A program made the translations under genes and the position numbers. Positions 58,215-64,000 of a stretch of DNA of 64,000 nt are shown here, one piece after another. Location: contig CM049309.1 of the NCBI GenBank assembly GCA_026874595.1, forward strand, positions 20,990,033 through 21,054,032, written 5' to 3'. The stretch comes from Sipunculus nudus (lineage: Eukaryota; Annelida; Sipuncula; Golfingiida; Sipunculidae). The notes under the pieces are model-generated. The model ran no database searches. It was not told the DNA's origin and worked only from the letters and a program-made list of their open reading frames with translations. Every line of letters begins with the position of its first letter. Within the stretch, counting starts at the first letter, position 1.

Positions 58215-58989
58215 GCTTGGTCACGGCGTCCATCCATAGGTCAGGATGGCGCCGATCCCAGCGTCTCCCTGTGTGCGCCCTGAGCTTACGGAACTCTAAG
58301 TCATAAGTACGCCAGTCATATCCCTTACTGTACAGAGATCTAATAGACTCCATATAGGAACAAAGACGAGGGGCTTCACTACACAGGTTTGGGTTAGAAC
58401 AATACACGCCCATGAATGTATGGAACGCAGACGTCCATTCGTACATATTCATTGAAGACTCAGTAAGGTCTTTCCTATCTTTAGAATTCTCAGATTTCTC
58501 TTTAGCAATGATCCAGTTAAGCTGGGACAGGTCTACATACTCGCCTTTCCAAATGGCGTCCTTATGTTTGGGATCCACCCTGTCTAAAACATTTATAATA
58601 TCGTCATCATCAATGTTTTGCCTGCCATTATCTGGTGAGCCCTCACCTGAAATTTCTTCTACCATTTCCCCAGTGAGATCATCAGATCCTACGATAAGTC
58701 CCTTTTTTACCAGCACGTCTTCAACCTGAGCTGCCACCGTCTCTTTCACTTGTGTGGAGACAGCGTTCACGATGGCATTGATACTCTCCTGGCTCAGCGT
58801 ACCAGCACTGCTGGGTCCAGCTTGAGTAGGAGTGGCAGGTTCCTGGGCAGGTGTTGGTATACCAGTTTGTGGTAGCGTGGTAGGTGACACGAGCCTAGTT
58901 CTCTTTGGCGTGGAGTTGCGCGCAGCGTCTTCGATGAGGCGACGTGGGGCCTTCCTTTTCCTTGTTTCAATTCGACGTCTGGAGCTCAT
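57913..58989 (-). CDS. gag-like zinc-finger protein of E3
   Basis: 358 residues from ATG 58989, which directly follows the acceptor-like ttttgtcag. An in-frame ATG 18 bases upstream lies within the proposed intron. Basic N-terminus (MSSRRRIETRKRKAPRRL), Pro/Thr-rich linker, acidic stretch (NIDDDDIINVLD), conserved block (EWTSAFHTFMGVYC, then FRKLRAHTGRRWDRRHPDLW), and a Cys/His cluster near residues 285-320 (CFGFNKHRQC, NPCPYAHICSFC, HPFKSC). Probable RNA-binding particle protein, with a Gln/Asn-rich tail. The E1 and E2 gags align over the middle and the zinc cluster. Confidence 0.85.
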   Translation of the reverse strand: MSSRRRIETRKRKAPRRLIEDAARNSTPKRTRLVSPTTLPQTGIPTPAQEPATPTQAGPSSAGTLSQESINAIVNAVSTQVKETVAAQVEDVLVKKGLIVGSDDLTGEMVEEISGEGSPDNGRQNIDDDDIINVLDRVDPKHKDAIWKGEYVDLSQLNWIIAKEKSENSKDRKDLTESSMNMYEWTSAFHTFMGVYCSNPNLCSEAPRLCSYMESIRSLYSKGYDWRTYDLEFRKLRAHTGRRWDRRHPDLWMDAVTKRDNHRGHAKSNKSGQPFRANPTGVCFGFNKHRQCPKNPCPYAHICSFCGGNHPFKSCLQRPQANSNSKEQYPGPRQEVRRQAPNTNQRKVAFPNQRSGTR

Positions 58990-59012
58990 CTGACAAAAGA
59001 GAACCAAACCAC
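58990..59012 (-). promoter_or_regulatory. E3 3' splice-site-like tract abutting gag ATG
   Basis: The - strand reads ggtttggttctcttttgtcag and then ATG of gag: a good pyrimidine tract and AG. With the donor at 60562 it would define a 1573-nt intron containing SGNH and the hairpin repeats. Confidence 0.55.
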
Positions 59013-59384
59013 CCCAGAATGTGACTTATAATTATATGGATGAAATCTGCCACAGTGAGACCCTGTTGCCGTTATAATTTGCATTGGACCTTCTGGTACA
59101 ACCAGAAATAGATTACTTGTTACTCTTCATAAGTTCTTTCCAAATACATATGCAAGCTCCACAAATAAACAGACATTAAGGTTTCACAGACATTTTGACA
59201 CAGCAAATGTATTGTTGCATGGGTTTAAAACAATTATGCAGTATGCGCCTCTGACATAGCCAGAATAAAATCATTGCAAAAGAAAATTCTTCTATAAAAT
59301 CACAAATCCACAAGGCAAATAGAATGAATGTCAGGAGAAGTGAACGTAACAAGCAAAAACACTAAAGCAGCAACATACCCCAGG

Positions 59385-59765
59385 TTTAGCCACCTGGGTT
59401 AAGGAGCCAATTTGTTCACCACGTGTGCAGCAAATCCCCCCCCCCCCAGGTCGAAAATCAACACTGCCTGGGTGGAACAAAAAGCGGGTTGCCAAATCCC
59501 CCCCATCACAAGTGTTAAAGAACCAATACTTACGCCACCGGCGTAACATTCTCCCCATTTTCAATGATAATCAATCAACAAGTGTCAGAGAACCAATACC
59601 TACACCACGGGTGTAGCAATGCCCCCCCTTCAAGAATAATCAACAAGTGCCAAAGCACCAAGATCTACACCACGGGTGCAGAAATCCCCCCCTTCAAGAA
59701 TAATCAACAAATGTCGAAGAAATATCTACACCACGGGTGTAGCAAATCCCCCTTCTTTCACCAAT
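59385..59765 (-). repeat. E3 5' iterated hairpin motif
   Basis: Six units of about 60-66 bp (near 59389, 59418, 59537, 59603, 59668, 59730). As read on +, the core is CACCACGGGTG, a 4-bp stem with a 3-nt loop. One copy is CGCCACCGGCG, where both stem sides changed so pairing is kept. Between cores is ccccccttcaagaataatca. It lies between SGNH and gag, as in E1 and E2. Confidence 0.7.
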
Positions 59766-59805
59766 AAACAAAACCCCTTGATAACTAATAAATACAGACA
59801 GGAGT

Positions 59806-59829
59806 GCCCCCTCCCCCCCCCCCCCCCCC
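59806..59829. repeat. Poly-C run
   Basis: A run of about 20 C within E3. A comparable run of C ends E2 (near 9417-9446). Simple sequence and prone to assembly error. Confidence 0.8.
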
Positions 59830-59917
59830 GTCACTCATTAGCCTATCTATAAAAACCCCTGGATCTACCCCCAATGTTCCTTTGGGGAGCCTCCTTATAC
59901 ACTAAGCCTGATACATC

Positions 59918-60523
59918 TTATTGCCTAAGGGCACAAATAAGGGACCCTCTGATACTCTGGTACCAGTGCTTCGTTCCAACCTCATTAAAATGGACCCCGT
60001 CTGTTGAGAATAAGTGTGCCCCCCAAGTAAACCCCTGGTGTCGCCATAAAGACGCATAGGTCGTATCCCCCAAAACAACATCTAGGTACTGGTTACAAAT
60101 GTTCACACGGGAATTATAATCCTCAGGATACGGTCTCCCACAAAAAGGTGGGAATCTCGGGTTTAATTCCACAACAACTAGTCTATGAACTCCCATGTTC
60201 GTGTGGAGGAATTCACAAAGATCGGCTATTTTCTCACCGACAACTTCCGGCCTACCGTTGATGTCGAGACACGAGAGATCGTTTCCTCCTACGTGGAGGA
60301 CCACAATATCAGGTTTAAATTTTTGGAATGGCGCAAGATCGCTCCCAAGACTAGTGACAGAATGGCCTCCCCTGCCTCGAACGGATATATTGCATGTAAG
60401 CGACGGGAATCCGAAATTAGGTCGCAAACGACCTTCGTGAGCCAACATGGCGGCCCCCAGGTTTCTGACTTCAGAGGCGCCTATAACTAGGGCTTTGTAA
60501 TGGAGGAAAGGACGGCTAGCCAT
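59918..60523 (-). CDS. SGNH/GDSL-type hydrolase ORF of E3
   Basis: 201 residues, the same length as the E1 copy, starting ATGGCTAGC. The SGNH residues are present: Ser in VIGASEV, Gly in VRGRGGHS, Asn in HVGGNDLS and Asp/His in STDGVHFNEVG. A conserved family-specific stretch (NPRFPPFCGRPYPEDYN) is shared with E1 and E2. There is no secretion signal. Position is between promoter and gag, within the proposed intron, so unspliced RNA would encode SGNH and spliced RNA gag-pol. Role in the element's cycle unknown; ester or lipid hydrolysis is only a family-level inference. Confidence 0.85.
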   Translation of the reverse strand: MASRPFLHYKALVIGASEVRNLGAAMLAHEGRLRPNFGFPSLTCNISVRGRGGHSVTSLGSDLAPFQKFKPDIVVLHVGGNDLSCLDINGRPEVVGEKIADLCEFLHTNMGVHRLVVVELNPRFPPFCGRPYPEDYNSRVNICNQYLDVVLGDTTYASLWRHQGFTWGAHLFSTDGVHFNEVGTKHWYQSIRGSLICALRQ

Positions 60524-60553
60524 ATTGACGTAGCGGTGAGAAAAGCAGGAGAG

Positions 60554-60572
60554 TTATCTTACCTTGCTGCCT
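60554..60572 (-). promoter_or_regulatory. E3 candidate 5' splice site
   Basis: The - strand reads GCAGCAAG|GTAAGATAA with GT at 60562-60561, a strong match to the metazoan donor consensus. It lies 38 bases before the SGNH ATG. Confidence 0.55.
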
Positions 60573-60841
60573 GAAATGGGAATCCCAAATGCTGAATGTA
60601 CTTTCTGGTTGTTCTACCACTTAGATGCCGGCAAGCGGCGATGTTCACAAGTCGGAACCGAACTCCCGCAAGCCTTTTTCCCAACCCACGGGGCCGTACG
60701 TCACCAAGGAAATAAGCGGAGCTTCTGTAGTTATTCGGTTGGTTCCAAATGAGGCTCAGGCATAAATCCAGCGATGTTAATTCAGCAATAAATCCAGCGA
60801 GGCAGCAAATGAAAAGTGAATATGATGCCGATAGAGACCCA

Positions 60842-60899
60842 TATATAGCCTGGCAGATACAAATCCCGCGCCAAATGGCTAATTGTCTGTGATTGGCCG
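60842..60899 (-). promoter_or_regulatory. E3 putative promoter: CCAAT and TATA
   Basis: The - strand holds CCAATCAC near 60897-60890 and CTATATAT at 60848-60841. A start site near 60815 would give a leader of about 290 nt to the SGNH ATG. A short upstream ORF (ATG CCT GAG ...) lies in this leader. Confidence 0.5.
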
Positions 60900-60993
60900 A
60901 AATTACCGGAAATGGCCTTGACTGCGGACTGAGGTGAAGGTCAAGGACCAGTTAAATTTAGATAGTGTAAATCGTATGCTGTGAACCGTATGT

Positions 60994-61028
60994 TCGCATA
61001 AAACCTGTTAGTCTTGCAAACTAACCGC
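60994..61028 (-). repeat. E3 5' terminal motif and inverted repeat
   Basis: The - strand reads GTTAGT TTGCAAG ACTAAC and then a 12-base stretch GGTTTTATGCGA. The 6-bp arms around a 7-bp spacer resemble a YR core site. E1 has an equivalent arrangement at about 915-945. Confidence 0.45.
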
Positions 61029-61232
61029 AAATTTGTCACTCGCACTTATATTGATAAATTGTGTTATTTTGTTGAAACCTGGAAGTTATGTTCGGTGCAT
61101 GTAGTTTTAACAATAGTTTTGCAGGACATGTTGCAGAACATGTAGCTGTGTATATGGACTGTTCTTGTTGTGCAACATGTCGCAGAACATTCGTGCTTTG
61201 CGACATGTCGAGCGACATGTCGCCAAGTGTAT
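61029..61232. repeat. Palindrome-bearing fragment next to E3
   Basis: GCGACATGTCG (61200-61210) and CGACATGTCGC (61213-61223) are perfect inverted arms separated by two bases, followed by caagtgtatggccggc. A similar but degenerate sequence is at 51107-51140. Both break repeat A copies, so this looks like one end of a small DNA transposon; no partner end was found. Confidence 0.4.
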
Positions 61233-61375
61233 GGCCGGCTTTAGATGTCCCCAAGATTTCCTACTAAACAAAAATTTGGTCATTGTAACTTTGTCCCTTT
61301 GAGAAATTAAGGACAAACCTAAATTTTCCATTAAAAATCTCTTTTCACACTTCAGGACTGCATAATGAAATTACT
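61233..61375 (-). repeat. Repeat A copy R6, part 1
   Basis: tttagatgtccccaagattt through cttcaggactgcataatg matches the - strand of repeat A (compare 51466-51596). The copy is interrupted and continues at 62646. Confidence 0.65.
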
Positions 61376-62645
61376 CTACCAACAGTGGATAATGTTTTTA
61401 TGATGGCCACACAAAATTTTAATAAGATTAATTGTTGAGAAGTATATTGAACAGTTAGGGATTCTAGTGGTAATTTTCAGTATCTATCAAAAAGGTGGAG
61501 CCATCAATTCAAATCCTTTATGAGTAAAAATAATTCTATATGTAGACAATAGGGCGTTCAACGCCGGTTAAGGGAACGGGCGATAATTGGGTTTCTCGAA
61601 CAAAGGGAAGGAAAACCAGAATTCTATAAATTAAATGTGGTAAATGTATTCTATGTTGTTTTTCTGAGGATTTTTAGTATAAATGGCAACAATCTCTATG
61701 GTTAAATCACCAGTGGTAGACCCAGGGAACGCTCCATGAATACGGTACTAATAATGTTCAACCGGGGATTGTTTACAACATGGCGGAAAACTAGAGGTCA
61801 CGGGTTCACAGTTTTTATGGGCCTTCATATCATATTTACAAGCATGGTATCTATTATGAAACATAATATCATAGTGTTTTGGAATTTATTTTGCTCCTCA
61901 ATCACTTTTATTTTGTATGTAGTAAGAAATAAATTGCAATTTGTACGGGAACCCATCATGCACTGCAAACCGGAAGCCGAAAAACAACCAATCACTACCC
62001 AGGTCTCATCCTTAAGAAGGCACTCACAAGGCCCCTCATGGCACTTGTTTACATCCACTCGACTGATTACCAACAGCTTTGATCACTACGGCGAGAGACT
62101 ACCAACTTCAACAACAACTTTGAGAGATTACATCCCACCACCACCCCAATCTCCACCACTCAAGCACTCAGTGTTCAAATTTCATTGTTTCGTATTTTGC
62201 TGAACTAATTTTAATTCTTTCATTATCACACATTTCATTTAGTAAGAATTTAACATAAATTAAGTACGAAGCCAGTAACCTGGTTATTTGGCTTTATCTT
62301 CATTGTTTTACTCGTGGAGGCTGGAAGTGCAACATGACCTGCTTAACATTGTAAAAATAATTTTTAAATTGTATGCGTATTGTCCCCCACCTTCCCGTCG
62401 AGAGGAATGGGGCATAAAAAACTGCAATCTTTCATTATCTGATAATTGTACTTTCAAAATAAACCTCGGCCAAAAAATTTTCCCACAATTGAATGTCTTG
62501 TGTAGTCTGTCAAACCTTGACGGGAACAGAGCAAGTGACTGGTTGTGTATGACTGTGTTTGATCCCAAGGTTGATGAAAACATGAATGTAATAGTTGAAG
62601 TCCCCCCCTTGGGTAGGAGATTTTGAGCAGTGTGGGCAATCATAA
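61376..62645. other. 1.27-kb insertion in R6; no gene recognised
   Basis: It separates the two halves of R6. It contains a 155-codon frame on + (61736-62203) with a hydrophobic middle and Pro-rich end, but no recognised domain, and overlapping frames on -. I see no clear terminal repeats or transposase. Calling it an insertion follows from the continuity of the flanking repeat. Confidence 0.45.
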
Positions 62646-63060
62646 ATATCAAAACCACTCATCTGTATTTTTCGTCATATTAACCACAAATATTCCCTCA
62701 TATAGTTCCTATGTTCATGCCAGAAATAAGGTGTCAGTATTACTTAATTTATAAAAGTTATTGGCCCAAACATAATGTACTTTGAAAAAAAATCAGTAAA
62801 GATATTTACCACTTAACATGATAACTGTTGAAGATAGAGACTTTTTTTCAGGTATATAACTGTATTTAATCAAGATTAAATTGTATACCCGAAATTGGAT
62901 CTGAAATTTGTAAATATTTCAAGTTATAAGCATCAATATAAAATCAGTACCTTAAATTTTGCTGAACTTTGACCATGTCACTTTATTTTTCCTGTAGGTA
63001 TATTCATTTTAATTTTTATAGCAGGTACACATAATTAACAAGTGACCCATGGGTCATGAC
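62646..63060 (-). repeat. Repeat A copy R6, part 2, and a second palindromic start
   Basis: Continues repeat A from atcaaaaccactcatctgta to the ttttcctgta region. It is then followed by aacaagtgacccatgggtca, the start motif of repeat A in + orientation with the GACCCATGGGTC palindrome, so two copies may be fused here. Confidence 0.5.
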
Positions 63061-63189
63061 GCTCAGCTGACTGGGAAGAGATTCGCAAAAAGAAATTTTA
63101 TCATCAGAATGGTAGTATATACCCATTCAACTGAAGCATCAAACAGATTAACCAATAGGCCAAGATTTATATATCTCAAAAATAGAGAA

Positions 63190-64000
63190 AAATGTGTAAA
63201 CTTTTAAAACTAGAATACGGGTAACCGACAAGTGACTACATGTATCTGCCAAAATCGGATAGTGAGGCATGGATTGAGTGGCAAGGGGAAATAGAGTGAG
63301 GTATGTTGCATATTAGCATGGATGTCTGCAGCCTAAATGTGTATGTAGGTTGTGCCACCTACGACAAATCCAGAAAGCTGTCCAAGTTGTATACACCTGC
63401 AAATTATAGGCAGAAAAGTCAAACCACTACATGTATATGAGCGATTTTTGCCCATGGCAGACAAACAGACAAACACTGTGCAATAATCTTTGCAGGTAAC
63501 CCCTCCAGTTTTGTGAATGATAAAGACCTATGTGAGATCTAAACACATGCACAATTTTGGCCCAATCGGTCAAATGGTTCCTGAGATATGAGCTTGGATG
63601 TGTGCAGCGTTAACTAGAATGTAGGTGGCGCCACCTGTCATAAAATCAAGAAAGCTGTCCACGATGTATAAACCTGCAAAATTTTAGGCAGTTATGTCGA
63701 ACCACTACAGAGAAATGAGTGATTTTAGGCCACGGCAGACTAACAGACAGACGCTGTGCAAACATTGTTACAGGTGGCGCCACCATTTTTTGTGTATGTT
63801 ACAGAGCTATCAAAGGGCTACATTTATATAAATTTCATTTCCTGATCGGGTCAAACGGTTCCCAAGATATAAGCTTGGATGTCATCAGCGTGAACGTGAA
63901 CGTAGGTGGCGCCACCTGTCATAAAATCAAGAAAGCTATCCTGGATGTATACGCATGACGAATGAGTGATTTTAACCCAAGGCAGATGAACAGATGGACA
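63190..64000 (+). repeat. Repeat family D, copy at right edge
   Basis: Same word order as 42006-42800 and 48190-48720: aactagaatacgggtaac, aggcatggattgagtggcaa, ggatgtctgcagc, then GGTGGCGCCACC near 63625, 63772 and 63905. It runs off the window. Confidence 0.7.

Larger units (their letters stand above)
54025..61028 (-). mobile_element. E3: DIRS-like retrotransposon with complete set of ORFs
   Basis: About 7.0 kb on the - strand. Order 5' to 3': terminal motif (61028-60994), CCAAT/TATA promoter, splice donor, SGNH (60523-59918), hairpin repeats, splice acceptor, gag (58989-57913), RT-RNase H (to 56376), YR (56376-55468), ten iterated 3' motifs, structured 3' end, tail. The 5' end shares AGGTTTTATGCGA with E1 and the 3' end shares TTTATGCTCAC (54027-54037, as read on +) with the E1 3' end. 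No stops interrupt any ORF, so it is the youngest of the three, but RNase H lacks two acidic residues. The end coordinates are estimated from motif position. Confidence 0.85.

Noticed and set aside
61736-62203. 155-residue frame with hydrophobic stretch
   Set aside because: No recognisable domain, no relative in the window, and it lies in an unclassified insertion; not supported as a gene.

Overview
The window is repeat-rich, AT-rich eukaryotic DNA with spliceosomal introns, microsatellite-rich dispersed repeats and no bacterial-type operons. Repeats ending in runs of cggacggacgg followed by tagctcagatgac, and an 18S rDNA start reading TATCTGGTTGATCC, suggest a marine invertebrate, most likely a mollusc or another lophotrochozoan. 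That placement is an inference. I see no intact host gene; nearly everything recognisable is a mobile element or a gene broken by one.

The main content is three tyrosine-recombinase (DIRS-like) retrotransposons. E1 (+, about 910-14520) is interrupted by E2 (+, about 2502-9500). E3 (-, about 54025-61028) lies on the other side of the window. All three have one layout: CCAAT/TATA promoter, a roughly 200-residue SGNH-hydrolase ORF, iterated hairpin motifs, a polypyrimidine-AG acceptor abutting the gag ATG, a zinc-finger gag, RT-RNase H in the +1 frame, a tyrosine recombinase (YR), more iterated hairpin motifs, and a conserved structured 3' end. No methyltransferase domain is present. E3 has open frames for every protein but has lost two RNase H acidic residues. 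E1 and E2 are decayed.

The second theme is an intron-containing C2H2 zinc finger plus tyrosine-recombinase-like gene family, present as four broken copies (Y1 16188-16940, Y2 17581-18700, Y3 19198-24815, Y4 45980-47110). A roughly 2.6-kb non-autonomous repeat (here repeat A, copies R1-R6) has inserted into Y1 and Y3. Near-full-length copies R2 (20870-23475) and R5 (51325-53962) form inverted arms around 28 kb.

Layout: 1-817 hAT end; 818-16168 repeat A copy R1 carrying E1, E2 and a 1.3-kb insertion; 16188-24815 Y1-Y3 with R2; 24880-30480 higher-order tandem array; 30590-33815 repeat A copy R3; 33816-34310 54-bp modules fused to an rDNA fragment; 35110-36060 tandem repeats; 36144-36542 hAT MITE with perfect 8-bp target duplication; 37700-43800 minisatellites and repeat families C, D, E; 45980-48720 Y4 and repeats; 49490-49905 Tigger/pogo transposase remnant; 51010-53962 repeat A; 54025-61028 E3; 61200-64000 broken repeat A copy R6 and repeat D. 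All annotation is by eye on motifs and on comparisons within the window; no database search was possible.
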